Assembly (NCBI RefSeq): GCF_003013815.1
Contig: NZ_PRLH01000191.1
Coordinates: 1-39,372 of the forward strand
From: Cyanothece sp. BG0011
Lineage (GTDB): Bacteria > Cyanobacteriota > Cyanobacteriia > Cyanobacteriales > Microcystaceae
Length of the DNA stretch: 39,372 nt
Direction of reading: 5' to 3'
In this document: positions 1-8,294 of the stretch, piece by piece
Numbering within the stretch: the first letter of the stretch is position 1
Layout: each line of letters opens with the position of its first letter
The notes under the pieces: model-generated
Databases searched by the model: none
Told to the model about the DNA's origin: nothing
Seen by the model: the letters and a program-made list of their open reading frames with translations, nothing else
Made by a program: the position numbers and the translations under genes

Positions 1-381
1 TTTTTGTTTTTGCCAGTCTTTATTAAGTGAATTAAGAAACTCTTGAGGAAAAGACCAATAAAAAATTTTCTTTTGCCAGTCAACAACAATTAAAAAAGTT
101 GGATTAGATTGAATTAACCAATAATTAAGAGTCGTTACTTTAATAGGAACTATCATAGAATTCTTTTTGATTTTTACTTCTTCTGTTCCTTTACATTGAA
201 TATTAAATAATTTTCCAGTTGGATATTCTCCTTCCATAACTTCACAAATAAAGTCAATCCCTAAATCTCTATCTTGAGGAACAGGAATTACATTACAAAA
301 TTTACTAAAAACCGAACAAAAAAAATCAGCAGCGTTGATACCAATTTTTTGAGAGTTAGTACGTTTAGGTAACTTTATCAT
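1..381 (-). CDS. DUF4365 domain protein, C-terminus cut by window edge
   Basis: An open frame runs from an ATG at 381 to the window edge (127 codons, no stop). The translation begins MIKLPKRTNSQKIGINAADF and continues with QDRDLGIDFICEV, then GEYPTGKLFNIQCKG. This matches the start of DUF4365 proteins, a family with a predicted nuclease-like fold whose D...D and QCKG motifs resemble PD-(D/E)XK enzymes. Such genes often occur in accessory or defence contexts, and their substrate is unknown. It points the same way as nrdA but lies downstream of it, past a hairpin, so it is probably transcribed separately. The family assignment is by recognition. Nuclease activity is only an inference from the family. 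Confidence 0.75.
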   Translation of the reverse strand, partial: MIKLPKRTNSQKIGINAADFFCSVFSKFCNVIPVPQDRDLGIDFICEVMEGEYPTGKLFNIQCKGTEEVKIKKNSMIVPIKVTTLNYWLIQSNPTFLIVVDWQKKIFYWSFPQEFLNSLNKDWQKQK

Positions 382-437
382 CAAACTTATTTAACCTTAT
401 TTATACTTATTATTTTAGCTAATTATAAGCTAATTAA

Positions 438-462
438 TAAGGTGGACATTTAGCCCACCTTA
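438..462 (-). terminator. Hairpin after nrdA
   Basis: An inverted repeat (TAAGGTGGAC / GCCCACCTTA with a 5-nt loop) sits just after the nrdA stop codon. It is followed on the minus strand by a T-rich but interrupted tract. It shares the GGTGGGC core with three larger palindromes at 14586, 20781 and 37483. Probably a 3'-end or terminator structure. Confidence 0.5.
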
Positions 463-468
463 AACGAA

Positions 469-2778
469 TTAATTAGCACAAGCAGTACAATTATTATCAG
501 ACTCTTTAAAATCGTCTTTCTGCACCGTCCTAACGTAATATATCGCCTTACAACCTTCTTTCCACGCTAACAGTAACGTCTCAAAAATATCCTTCGCGGT
601 TAAACAGCGTTCTGGTTCATTAGGGAAGTAAACACCCTGATTCAAATTAAACAACAATTCCATGGATATTCCTGTATCTATCCATTGTTGAATCGTCGAA
701 ACCGCTTTGACTACTTTTTGTTGTTCTAAGGTCTTATTTTCGTGATAAAACCAGAAAGAATCTTTAATAAATGGGGGTGCAATAGGGACGGTTCCCTTAG
801 CCCATTTATCATAGAAAAAACGACTATAAACGGGTAGAATACTGGCAGTACAACCCTGTACTAAAGATGAAGACGTATTAGGAGCGATCGCAGTAATATG
901 GGAGTTACGAATACCATAGGTTTTAATGTCCTCTGATAATTGTATCCAACGGTCTTTTTGATTGGCATTTTCTACGAACCAATCAACCGGTTTAGACCCT
1001 ATTAATAACCCTTTACTCCAGTCACTTCCCTCGAACGCATCGTAAGGACTTCTTTCCTTTGCTAACTCCATAGAAGTCTGGGTACACCAATAACCTACCT
1101 CTTCAAATAAGTTACTAATTTCTGTTAGATTTTCGTAGGTTAAACCCTGTTTAGCTAACCAGTCAGCTAACCCCATACAACCCACTCCAATAGTCCGATA
1201 TCTATCATTATGACTCTTAGCATCGTCAAAAGGAGGATTAGTAATATCGATGGTATTATCCAGAATACGAACCGCAATTTTACACAGATAATTGAGTTCA
1301 TCTGCTTCAATATTTGCTAAATTTAAGCTTACTAAATTACAGCAATGACTATACTTTCCAGGAGACACATTGGAAAAGCTCTCCGTACAAAGGTTTACAC
1401 CCGGAATGTAGCCATCATGCTTATTAGGATTCGCTTTATTAATAGTATCTTTAAACGCTAAATAAGGCATCCCCGTTTCTACCTGCGATCGCATAATCGT
1501 TTTAAACAAGTCACGGGCATTCACACGCTTATATAAGGTAATTTCTCGATCTATTTCTGCCTCAATTAAACGATAGGCTTCTTCAAATTTTTCGCCCCAT
1601 AATTCGGCTAATTCAATGCCTAATTTTTCTCGGACTTCATAAGGATCAACTAATGTCCATTGTTCTTTATTTTCCACCCGACGCATAAATTCATCGGTCA
1701 ATATTAACTGAGGAAAAACATCATAAGCTTTCCGTCTTTGATCCCCGTTTTCTGTTTGTATTTCCAAAAATTCCGGGACATCTAAATGCCAAATATCCAC
1801 CCCAACGGTAACGGCCCCGGCCCGTCGTCCCCCTTGGTTAACGGCGATCGCGGTATCATTTAATAACTTAATCCAGGGAATAATTCCCCCAGAGGCGTTA
1901 TTTTTCCCCATCACCCAGCTACCGGTTGCCCGAATACGACTGACATTGACCCCGACACCACCGCCATTTTTAGAGATTCTCGCCGTGTTGGTAATTTCTT
2001 CAAAAATGCTCTCTAGGTTGTCGTCAATGGACAAAATGAAACAACTGGTCAAGGACCCCCCCGGAACCCGTAAATTAGCTAAAATGGGGGTAGCTAGAGA
2101 CACTTTACGACTGGCGATGGCTTCGTAAAATCGTTTCGCCCAAGGTAATCTATTTTCAGGACTTTCGACGGTGGCCAGAAGTAAAGCACAACTTAATAAA
2201 GCTTCTTGGGGTAATTCTTGGGGTAAAAGATAACGACTGGTTAATAAAACAGCCCCGGCATAATCATAGTCCGTATCCCAGTCTGGATTAATCCATGATC
2301 CGGCTTCTTTTAATTCTGTCTTAGAATAGGTTAAAAGACGATTATCATATTGACCCGTTTCCACTTTAGTCTCAACGGTGGTTTCATAGTTCCCGTATTG
2401 ATAACCTCGGTTAACGAGGGTATCTTTCCAAAGACTCCAAATATGGAGTCTACCAGCTACATAACGCCAGTCTGGTTCGGTGGGACTACACATTTCCAAA
2501 GCGCAGTTAATTAGGTTATCCTGGATCTCTCTGGTGGTAATACCGTCACGGAGACGAGTGGTTAACCCGGCTTCTAAGGCAATACTATTCACGTCTTTTT
2601 CGGCACAAGCCCAGTTGACAACAGCCCGTATCTTCCCGATATTTAATGCTGTCCACGACCCATCCCGTCGTCTTACTCGAATTTTACTTTCTCCTAGCTG
2701 TGAATGGTAGCTAGGGGTGGTGTGAGTGTCGCTGTGATGGGTTTGCTGAGGGGAAGTTATGACAGTGGGTTGCATCAT
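469..2778 (-). CDS. nrdA: Class I ribonucleoside-diphosphate reductase, alpha subunit
   Basis: Reduces ribonucleotides to deoxyribonucleotides for DNA synthesis in the cytoplasm, together with a radical-generating beta subunit (NrdB) not in this window. The 769 residues show an N-terminal ATP-cone (about 33-115). The 10-stranded barrel has the first redox Cys in SCF (C246), the finger-loop NLCTES (N462, C464, E466) and the second redox Cys in HCCNLVSLNLA (C480). PNTSSSLVQG forms the phosphate-binding loop. A YY pair near the C-terminus (AIYYVRT) marks the class I radical pathway, and the CTAC tail is the shuttle cysteine pair. All key residues are intact and there is no intein. Start: two Met codons in tandem (2778 and 2775). 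The upstream region carries NrdR-box-like palindromes and is duplicated 501 bp further out. Confidence 0.96.
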   Translation of the reverse strand: MMQPTVITSPQQTHHSDTHTTPSYHSQLGESKIRVRRRDGSWTALNIGKIRAVVNWACAEKDVNSIALEAGLTTRLRDGITTREIQDNLINCALEMCSPTEPDWRYVAGRLHIWSLWKDTLVNRGYQYGNYETTVETKVETGQYDNRLLTYSKTELKEAGSWINPDWDTDYDYAGAVLLTSRYLLPQELPQEALLSCALLLATVESPENRLPWAKRFYEAIASRKVSLATPILANLRVPGGSLTSCFILSIDDNLESIFEEITNTARISKNGGGVGVNVSRIRATGSWVMGKNNASGGIIPWIKLLNDTAIAVNQGGRRAGAVTVGVDIWHLDVPEFLEIQTENGDQRRKAYDVFPQLILTDEFMRRVENKEQWTLVDPYEVREKLGIELAELWGEKFEEAYRLIEAEIDREITLYKRVNARDLFKTIMRSQVETGMPYLAFKDTINKANPNKHDGYIPGVNLCTESFSNVSPGKYSHCCNLVSLNLANIEADELNYLCKIAVRILDNTIDITNPPFDDAKSHNDRYRTIGVGCMGLADWLAKQGLTYENLTEISNLFEEVGYWCTQTSMELAKERSPYDAFEGSDWSKGLLIGSKPVDWFVENANQKDRWIQLSEDIKTYGIRNSHITAIAPNTSSSLVQGCTASILPVYSRFFYDKWAKGTVPIAPPFIKDSFWFYHENKTLEQQKVVKAVSTIQQWIDTGISMELLFNLNQGVYFPNEPERCLTAKDIFETLLLAWKEGCKAIYYVRTVQKDDFKESDNNCTACAN

Positions 2779-2990
2779 TTATACTACTAAGTCTAATCAG
2801 AAAACTAATAATTTTGTACTTAATTTTCGTCGAAATTTATGCCAACTTGATAAGGACACTTTTTGGTTATACCACAGATATGGTGTCATGTCTGGGAGAA
2901 TTTTCCATTGATTACCCTATATATAGATCATGGGGATTTTTAGGATAACTGCTTTTTCTCAGAATGATTGTGATTTCGACTACAGTTACA
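2753..2990 (-). repeat. nrdA leader, copy A of a 238-bp direct repeat
   Basis: Covers the first nine codons of nrdA, its untranslated leader and its promoter region. It matches 3254-3491 at a constant offset of 501 bp, with scattered substitutions and no net indels. Homology stops abruptly at both ends. On the 5' coding side the copies diverge after the codons for MMQPTVITS. Confidence 0.9.
2871..2929 (-). promoter_or_regulatory. Two NrdR-box-like palindromes upstream of nrdA
   Basis: The 16-mer at 2871-2886 (minus strand ACACCATATCTGTGGT) and the one at 2914-2929 (GATCTATATATAGGGT) each resemble the NrdR consensus ACACWATATATWGTGT at about 11-12 of 16 positions. Their starts are 43 bp apart, about four helical turns. 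A TATAAC -10-like hexamer on the minus strand overlaps the proximal box. NrdR represses nrd genes in many bacteria. Its action here is inferred, supported by conservation of both boxes in the duplicate copy. Confidence 0.45.
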
Positions 2991-3046
2991 AAATAGTGGG
3001 AACTTCAATAATATTAATTCCAAATATGTTTTCAGATTTTTGGGTT

Positions 3047-3081
3047 AAAAAAATGTGAACAATAATAGAATTGCTCACATT
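3047..3081 (-). terminator. Rho-independent terminator of the 59-codon gene
   Basis: On the minus strand an 11-bp stem (AATGTGAGCAA / TTGTTCACATT, fully paired if one G-U is allowed, 8-nt loop) is followed directly by seven T residues. It lies 18 nt beyond the stop codon at 3100. It therefore separates the small gene from nrdA. Confidence 0.8.
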
Positions 3082-3099
3082 ACTTAATTTTTTTGTATC

Positions 3100-3279
3100 C
3101 TATTGCCTTCCTTCATTAGTAGCTTTTATTACTTCAATCATGCTCTTTGTCAGAACATAAATTAAAAGTGATATCGCTAAAATAATAGAGACGGGAACGC
3201 CTCCATTATCAAGTATTACCTTCAGCGTTTCTTCACTAAGAAGAGACACTGAGGAAGTTATGACAGTGGGTTGCATCAT
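3100..3279 (-). CDS. 59-aa single-span membrane protein with an nrdA-derived N-terminus
   Basis: A 59-codon frame starts MMQPTVITS, the same nine residues as NrdA, from a duplicated copy of the nrdA leader. It then continues SVSLLSEETLKVILDNGGVP, followed by a hydrophobic helix (about residues 29-43, VSIILAISLLIYVL) and a short charged tail ending NEGRQ. It is predicted to be a one-pass membrane microprotein with no recognised family. Its promoter region carries the same NrdR-box-like palindromes as nrdA, and a strong hairpin with a T-run follows its stop. It therefore has the parts of a complete transcription unit. An nrd-like expression pattern is inferred. A chance open frame is possible but unlikely given the terminator. 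Confidence 0.65.
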   Translation of the reverse strand: MMQPTVITSSVSLLSEETLKVILDNGGVPVSIILAISLLIYVLTKSMIEVIKATNEGRQ

Positions 3280-3491
3280 TTATATTACTAAGTCTAATCA
3301 GAAAACTAATAATTTTGTACTTAATTTTCGTCGAAATTTACGTCAACTTGATAAGGACACTTTTTGATTATACCATAGATATGGTGTAATGTCTGCTAGA
3401 ATTTTTCATTGATTACTCTATATATAGATGATATGGATTTTTACGATAACTGCTTTTGGTGAGGATGATTGTTATCTGAACTACAGTTACA
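3254..3491 (-). repeat. nrdA leader, copy B of the 238-bp direct repeat
   Basis: The upstream duplicate of 2753-2990. It retains the tandem ATG ATG start, the TATAAC-like -10 and both NrdR-box-like palindromes. It drives the 59-codon gene at 3100-3279. The palindrome at 3372 is more symmetrical than the one in copy A (ACCATA-GA-TATGGT). Confidence 0.9.
3372..3430 (-). promoter_or_regulatory. NrdR-box-like palindromes, copy B
   Basis: The palindromes at 3372-3387 and 3415-3430 occupy the same relative positions as those before nrdA. The second is TCTATATATAGA at its centre. Their survival in both copies despite surrounding substitutions favours function. Confidence 0.4.
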
Positions 3492-3656
3492 CGCTTATTT
3501 GATAATTAGTAATTAATAATTAATAATTGCTTTTGGTAAATTATTGAGAAATATGATGATAGCATAATTAATCAGGTAATTTGATACTATGGGTAAATAT
3601 CAGTAACATGACATAGGCAGTCGTTACTAAATAGTAAGGGTAAAAAAAGGAAAAAC
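3492..3656. other. Gap before the SNF2 gene with a 7-bp array
   Basis: AT-rich spacer holding four heptamers of the TAATTAA type at 3503-3530. A purine-rich AAAGGA lies shortly before the ATG at 3657 and can serve as its ribosome binding site. No gene was seen. Confidence 0.6.
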
Positions 3657-6600
3657 ATGACAGTTTTACACGGAACTTGGATAGACGATAGACAAGAAAA
3701 ATATTTTTTTATCTGGGGAGAAAATTGGCGATCTTTATCCGATGATCTTGAATTTCAAGATTCTATTTTAGTTCATCCTTTTGCGGTTAATAAAGATGAA
3801 ATTGTTGAGAAATTAAACAGCAACAATATCACCATTCAGTTTAAAAAAGATATTCAATCAGTGTCAGGAATATTCTATTTACCGAGTCAATCAATTCCTA
3901 AGTCTAAACAAAACATTCCTTTATTATCAACACAATTAGAAGAAAATTTTTTTGAGCCAAAAGATATTAATTTGATTCCTTGTCAAGTGCAAGGAATAGC
4001 CTTAACCCTTGACAATACATTACAAATGTTAAGACAATTACCGTTAGGATTAACAGAGACAAGTGAAAACTTTATCGGAGAAGATTTACAATTTTGGACA
4101 CATATTTATCGTTGGAGTCTTGACTTATTAACCAGGGGAAAATATTTACCAGGAATTGAACAAGAAGAAAATAAAACTTATGGACAATGGTATCCTTTAC
4201 TCGATAGTTTAGTCGATCAGCAAAGATTCTCTAAATTTATGCAAACAATGCCCAATAGTTGTCTTGCTTATTATAACTTAATTGATGAGCAAATCTCCTA
4301 TTCTTTGATTAAACAAACGATTATTCTTGATTTCTTTTCTACTATTATTGATCAACAAGTTCGGCAATTCGTTGATATTTCTATTACGTCTCATTCTTTT
4401 ATTCAAAAGTGGTTACAATCTCTAACCCATGATTCGTCTCAATTTGAAGCCTCAGAAGTTGAAATTAAGGGATTAAAAAATGCCCTCAGTAACTGGACAT
4501 CTTCTTTAGAAGAATATATTATTAGTTCTGATAATCAGCAACTAGGAATTAATCAGTTTAGAGTCTGTTTTCAACTTGAAACACCACAAAAAGATGAGAA
4601 GACATCAGAACAAACCAACTGGCGTTTAAACTATTGTTTACAAGCATTAGATGATCCTAATGTTTTAATTTCTGCTCAAGTTATTTGGTCTAATCCTGTT
4701 ACTCAATTAGTCTGGACAAATAGAACCATTGATTACCCCCAAGAAACCCTATTAAAAGGACTAGGTTTAGCTTCACGATTATATTATATTATCGAAGATA
4801 GCTTACAAGAAGCTGATCCGAGCTATTGTGAATTAGATCCCATACAAGTGTATGAATTTATTCGCTCTATTGCCAATATTCTTAAAGATAACGGATTAGG
4901 AGTTGTCTTACCAGCTAGTTTAGAAAAAGGAGTAGAAGAGAAACGGTTAGGAATCAGTCTAAACGCCGAAGTTAAAGCCAAAAAAGGACAAAGACTGAGT
5001 TTAAAAAGTCTATTAAACTATAAGCTAAATTTGGCGATCGGGGATAAAACCATCTCTAAAAAAGAATTTGAGAAACTATTAGCTCAAAAATCCCCTTTAG
5101 TGGAAGTTAAAGGAGAATGGATCGCCCTACAACCGGCTGATGTCAGGGCAGCTCAGGAAATTTTAAATAAGTCTTATGATCCCCTAGAATTATCTGTCGA
5201 AGATGCTTTAAGATTCAGCACGGGGGATAGTTCAACCATTGCCAAACTACCCATTACTAACTTTGAAGCAACAGGCGACTTAGCCAATTTAATTAATGCT
5301 ATAAATAATAATGAATCTATCCCAATGATCGAAAATATACCAGGATTTAAAGGTCAATTACGTCCCTATCAACAGCGAGGCGTGGGTTGGTTAGCATTCT
5401 TAGAAAAATGGGGCTTAGGTGCTTGTTTAGCCGATGATATGGGACTCGGAAAAACACCGCAATTAATTGGCTTTTTATTACACTTAAAAAGCGAAAATAT
5501 GTTAGAACAACCGACATTAGTAGTGTGTCCTACATCAGTGTTAAATAACTGGGAAAGGGAGGTTAAAAAATTCGCCCCCAGTCTGTCTACTTTAATTCAT
5601 CATGGAGATAAGCGAAGTAAAGGGAAAGCCTTTGTAAAAGCAGTTAACCAAAAAAATGTTATCATTACCAGCTATTCTTTAATCTATCGAGACATCAAAA
5701 GTTTTGAATCAGTAGAATGGCAAGGTATTGTATTAGATGAGGCACAAAATATTAAAAATCCTCAAGCCAAACAATCTCAAGCAGTGCGTCAACTTTCTAC
5801 ACAATTTCGTATTGCTTTAACCGGTACTCCAGTCGAAAATCGCTTAAGTGAATTATGGTCAATTCTCGACTTTCTCAACCCAGGATTTTTAGGAACCCAG
5901 CAATTTTTCCGCCGTCGTTTTGCCACTCCCATTGAAAAATATGGGGATAAACAATCATTACAAATTATGCGTTCTTTGGTACAACCTTTTATTTTAAGAC
6001 GCTTAAAAACCGATAAAACCATTATTCAAGATTTACCCGAAAAACAAGAAATGACTGTCTTTTGTGGTTTATCCTCAGAACAAGCACAACTTTATCAAGA
6101 ATTAGTCGATAATTCTCTCATTGAAATCGAAGAAAAAACAGGAATTCAACGAAAAGGCTTAATTTTAAGTTTACTACTCAAACTCAAACAAATTTGTAAC
6201 CATCCCGATCACTTTCTCAAGAAAAAGACCCTAAAAAAAGCCGAACAATCTGGTAAATTATTAAGACTAGAAGAAATGTTAGAAGAATTAATTCAAGAAG
6301 GAGATCACGCTTTAATCTTCACTCAATTTTCTGAATGGGGAAAACTCTTAAAACCCTATTTAGAAAAAAAATTTCATCAAGAAGTTCTCTTTTTATATGG
6401 TGCAACTCGTAGAGTTCAAAGACAAGAAATGATTGATCGCTTTCAACACGATCCCAATGGACCGAGAATTTTTATTCTCTCCTTAAAAGCAGGAGGAACC
6501 GGACTCAATTTAACCCGCGCTAACCATGTTTTTCATATTGATCGTTGGTGGAATCCTGCCGTAGAAAATCAAGCCACCGATCGCGCATTTCGTCTCGGAC

Positions 6601-6797
6601 AAAAAAGGAATGTTCAAGTGCATAAATTTGTCTCTACCGGAACCTTAGAAGAAAGAATTAATGAGATGTTAGAAAGTAAACAAAAATTAGCCGAACAAAC
6701 CGTTGATTCTGGCGAACAATGGTTAACAGAATTAGATACCGATCAACTACGAAACCTATTATTATTAGATCGAGAGGCCATTATTGATGAACAATAA
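3657..6797 (+). CDS. SNF2-family DEAD/DEAH-box helicase
   Basis: A 1046-residue Swi2/Snf2-type ATPase, expected to translocate on double-stranded DNA and remodel protein-DNA complexes. The N-terminal ~550 residues are the poorly conserved bacterial SNF2-associated region. The motor begins at LRPYQQRGVGWL (about 569). Walker A is DDMGLGKT (about 594-601), motif II is DEAQ (about 692) and motif III is LTGTP. The C-terminal helicase lobe contains SLKAGGTGLNL and the arginine-finger motif VI in ATDRAFRLGQ (about 975). All motor motifs look intact. Start: ATG with AAAGGA about 6 nt upstream. The physiological role of bacterial SNF2 proteins is poorly defined. HepA/RapA-like transcription recycling is possible, but the RapA-specific domains are not obvious. 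Confidence 0.93.
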   Translation: MTVLHGTWIDDRQEKYFFIWGENWRSLSDDLEFQDSILVHPFAVNKDEIVEKLNSNNITIQFKKDIQSVSGIFYLPSQSIPKSKQNIPLLSTQLEENFFEPKDINLIPCQVQGIALTLDNTLQMLRQLPLGLTETSENFIGEDLQFWTHIYRWSLDLLTRGKYLPGIEQEENKTYGQWYPLLDSLVDQQRFSKFMQTMPNSCLAYYNLIDEQISYSLIKQTIILDFFSTIIDQQVRQFVDISITSHSFIQKWLQSLTHDSSQFEASEVEIKGLKNALSNWTSSLEEYIISSDNQQLGINQFRVCFQLETPQKDEKTSEQTNWRLNYCLQALDDPNVLISAQVIWSNPVTQLVWTNRTIDYPQETLLKGLGLASRLYYIIEDSLQEADPSYCELDPIQVYEFIRSIANILKDNGLGVVLPASLEKGVEEKRLGISLNAEVKAKKGQRLSLKSLLNYKLNLAIGDKTISKKEFEKLLAQKSPLVEVKGEWIALQPADVRAAQEILNKSYDPLELSVEDALRFSTGDSSTIAKLPITNFEATGDLANLINAINNNESIPMIENIPGFKGQLRPYQQRGVGWLAFLEKWGLGACLADDMGLGKTPQLIGFLLHLKSENMLEQPTLVVCPTSVLNNWEREVKKFAPSLSTLIHHGDKRSKGKAFVKAVNQKNVIITSYSLIYRDIKSFESVEWQGIVLDEAQNIKNPQAKQSQAVRQLSTQFRIALTGTPVENRLSELWSILDFLNPGFLGTQQFFRRRFATPIEKYGDKQSLQIMRSLVQPFILRRLKTDKTIIQDLPEKQEMTVFCGLSSEQAQLYQELVDNSLIEIEEKTGIQRKGLILSLLLKLKQICNHPDHFLKKKTLKKAEQSGKLLRLEEMLEELIQEGDHALIFTQFSEWGKLLKPYLEKKFHQEVLFLYGATRRVQRQEMIDRFQHDPNGPRIFILSLKAGGTGLNLTRANHVFHIDRWWNPAVENQATDRAFRLGQKRNVQVHKFVSTGTLEERINEMLESKQKLAEQTVDSGEQWLTELDTDQLRNLLLLDREAIIDEQ

Positions 6798-6809
6798 TTA
6801 CATTGAGCC

Positions 6810-6833
6810 GTCTACTATACTGGAATAGTAGAC
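6810..6833 (+). other. Perfect 9-bp hairpin between SNF2 and DUF4168 genes
   Basis: GTCTACTAT and ATAGTAGAC flank a 6-nt loop. No T-run follows, so it is not a classical terminator. It lies just before the AAGGA ribosome binding site of the next gene, which argues for the ATG at 6857 rather than a TTG at 6803. Confidence 0.6.
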
Positions 6834-6856
6834 TGAGAAGATCAAGGAAAATTTTT

Positions 6857-7351
6857 ATGTTTAAATCTCTTGTGGTGGGAGGTGCGATCGCCATTGTGGG
6901 AATAACCCTACCTACGACTGCTTATGGTCAATTTAATGCCGGTTCTATATCGCCAACCATAGAAACCGAAACCGTTGCTAACCCTGAAGTTAGTCCCATC
7001 GAGTTACAACAGTTTGTGCAGGTAATTAAGCAGTTTCAACGGATTGAACGGTATATGCAAATGCAAATGGCTAAAGCAATCAAGAAAGAAGGATTAACCC
7101 CCGAAAAATTCATGGAAATTAATGAGAGTCAAAGACAGTTGCGATCGCAGTCGGTTAATTCCTCAGAAGACTTAGAAAAATTCAGAAAAGTGGTGGTAGA
7201 ATTTCAAGACATCATGGATGAAGCTGAGGAAAGACGACAAAGTACCGTAGAAAATCAGGGATTAGAACTAGATAGATTTCTAGAAATTGAGAAAATTGTC
7301 GCCGGAAACAAACAATTACAAAGCAAAGTAGAGCAAATGTTAGGTAATTAA
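6857..7351 (+). CDS. DUF4168 domain secreted/periplasmic protein
   Basis: 164 residues from the ATG at 6857, preceded by AAGGA at a good distance. An upstream in-frame TTG would add 18 basic residues and bury the signal peptide. The N-terminus MFKSLVVGGAIAIVGI...TTAYGQ is a signal peptide with a likely cut after AYG. The rest is helical, with two related segments: QFVQVIKQFQRIERYM...GLTPEKFMEI and KFRKVVVEFQDIMDEA...GLELDRFLEI. Each has the hydrophobic/F-x-x-I spacing of DUF4168. The family is common in cyanobacteria and proteobacteria, and its function is unknown. It lies close behind the SNF2 gene on the same strand but is separated by a hairpin. Confidence 0.8.
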   Translation: MFKSLVVGGAIAIVGITLPTTAYGQFNAGSISPTIETETVANPEVSPIELQQFVQVIKQFQRIERYMQMQMAKAIKKEGLTPEKFMEINESQRQLRSQSVNSSEDLEKFRKVVVEFQDIMDEAEERRQSTVENQGLELDRFLEIEKIVAGNKQLQSKVEQMLGN

Positions 7352-7357
7352 TGGCTT

Positions 7358-7401
7358 TAGGGGTCAGGAAACTGTTACCATATCTAAATTCTGACTCCCT
7401 A
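7358..7401 (+). other. Imperfect hairpin before the DUF4332 gene
   Basis: TAGGGGTCAG (7358-7367) pairs with CTGACTCCCTA (7391-7401) with one bulge and a 23-nt loop. It ends 13 nt before the ATG at 7415. It could be a 3' end of the upstream gene or a leader element. There is no T-run on the plus strand. Confidence 0.45.
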
Positions 7402-7414
7402 AAAATTATAATGT

Positions 7415-7828
7415 ATGAAATCCTTTTATTGGCCAATTGAACAGTTACCTGGGTTAAGTAAAGCCAATCAACAACAGTTAAAATCTTTAGGGATTAATCA
7501 TACTCAAGATTTACTCAGGGTAACTAAAACTCAAGCAAATAAACAAGATTTAGCGAATCAATTAAAATGTCAACTACAATTAATCAATAAATGGGTGGCT
7601 TTAGCGGATTTAGCTAGGGTTCCTACTGTCGGATGTGATTATTGTGGGGTTGTTCTACACTCAGGTATTATATCAGTCAACCAATTAGCTCAAACTACTG
7701 TGAGTTCTTTACATCGACAAATTCTTAAGTTACAAGTTGCCACGTTACAACGAAAAGATTTATGTCCCTCTCCTGATGTGGTCAAAACCTGGATTAATGA
7801 AGCAAAAATAATTAATCATGAATCCTAG
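7415..7828 (+). CDS. DUF4332 domain protein
   Basis: 137 residues. The N-terminal stretch PIEQLPGLSKANQQQLKSLG is a helix-hairpin-helix-like motif of the kind seen in DUF4332 and in DNA-binding HhH proteins. A second similar unit follows (LADLARVPTVGCDYCGVVLHSG). No catalytic motif or membrane segment is visible. The family is widespread in cyanobacteria without assigned function, and nucleic-acid binding is an inference from the HhH resemblance. ATG start. An overlapping ATG four bases upstream is in another frame. Confidence 0.75.
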   Translation: MKSFYWPIEQLPGLSKANQQQLKSLGINHTQDLLRVTKTQANKQDLANQLKCQLQLINKWVALADLARVPTVGCDYCGVVLHSGIISVNQLAQTTVSSLHRQILKLQVATLQRKDLCPSPDVVKTWINEAKIINHES

Positions 7829-7892
7829 GAGTAATTAACCCTACTATCGCACTACTCATATCTTGCACCTTCGTTTAAACTAGCTAGTTTAG

Positions 7893-7920
7893 GAGGCAAG
7901 AGGCAAGAGGCAAGAGGCAA
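7893..7920 (+). repeat. Heptamer array, GAGGCAA x4
   Basis: Four perfect tandem copies of GAGGCAA, a short tandemly repeated repetitive sequence typical of cyanobacterial intergenic DNA. Directly followed by the dispersed repeat at 7931. Confidence 0.9.
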
Positions 7921-7930
7921 AAGTATTTCA

Positions 7931-8006
7931 TTTTGATGCTAACTTATTCAAAATTGACTACTTTTTCATAATTATTTAGTTTTTATGTACTGATGCAAGA
8001 TGTCAG
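7931..8006 (+). repeat. Dispersed intergenic repeat, copy 1
   Basis: Runs from TTTTGATGCTAAC to GCAAGATGTCAG and resembles 39240-39316 across its length with substitutions and one indel. Both copies follow a heptamer array. Non-coding, possibly a small non-autonomous mobile element. Confidence 0.6.
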
Positions 8007-8076
8007 ACTACAAAAAATAGTTAGGACACTGGTTAACCTTGAAACTGTTATCTAATCAAGCATTGCCCATTGCCTA

Positions 8077-8137
8077 CCCCCCTGCCCCTAACCCCCCCTG
8101 CCCCCCTTATAAAGGGGGGTGTGGGGGGTGTGGGGGG
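8077..8137 (+). other. C-tract/G-tract palindrome with quadruplex potential
   Basis: Four C-tracts (8077-8106) face three six-base G-tracts at 8114, 8123 and 8132, spaced by TGT. CCCCCC-TTATAAA-GGGGGG at 8101-8119 forms a local hairpin. Each G6 run can supply two short G-tracts, so a G-quadruplex is possible on the plus strand. Confidence 0.6.
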
Positions 8138-8294
8138 TGCAAGCTGTGAGTATATAAAAATATCTATGTAAAGACAATTTAAAATAAATCATAGTCTATG
8201 GTTATTAGATAAATTAAATTTTTTTATATTTTTTTTCTTAAAACATAAGTTTTTGTTAAATAAAGATGATAAACTGATCTATTAAGTCAACCGA

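Noticed and set aside
1946-2710. Plus-strand open frames inside nrdA
   Set aside because: They lie antisense to a strongly conserved gene and their translations resemble nothing. Treated as chance frames.
6803-6856. TTG start for the DUF4168 gene
   Set aside because: It would place a basic leader and an RNA hairpin in front of a good signal peptide. The ATG at 6857 has its own AAGGA.
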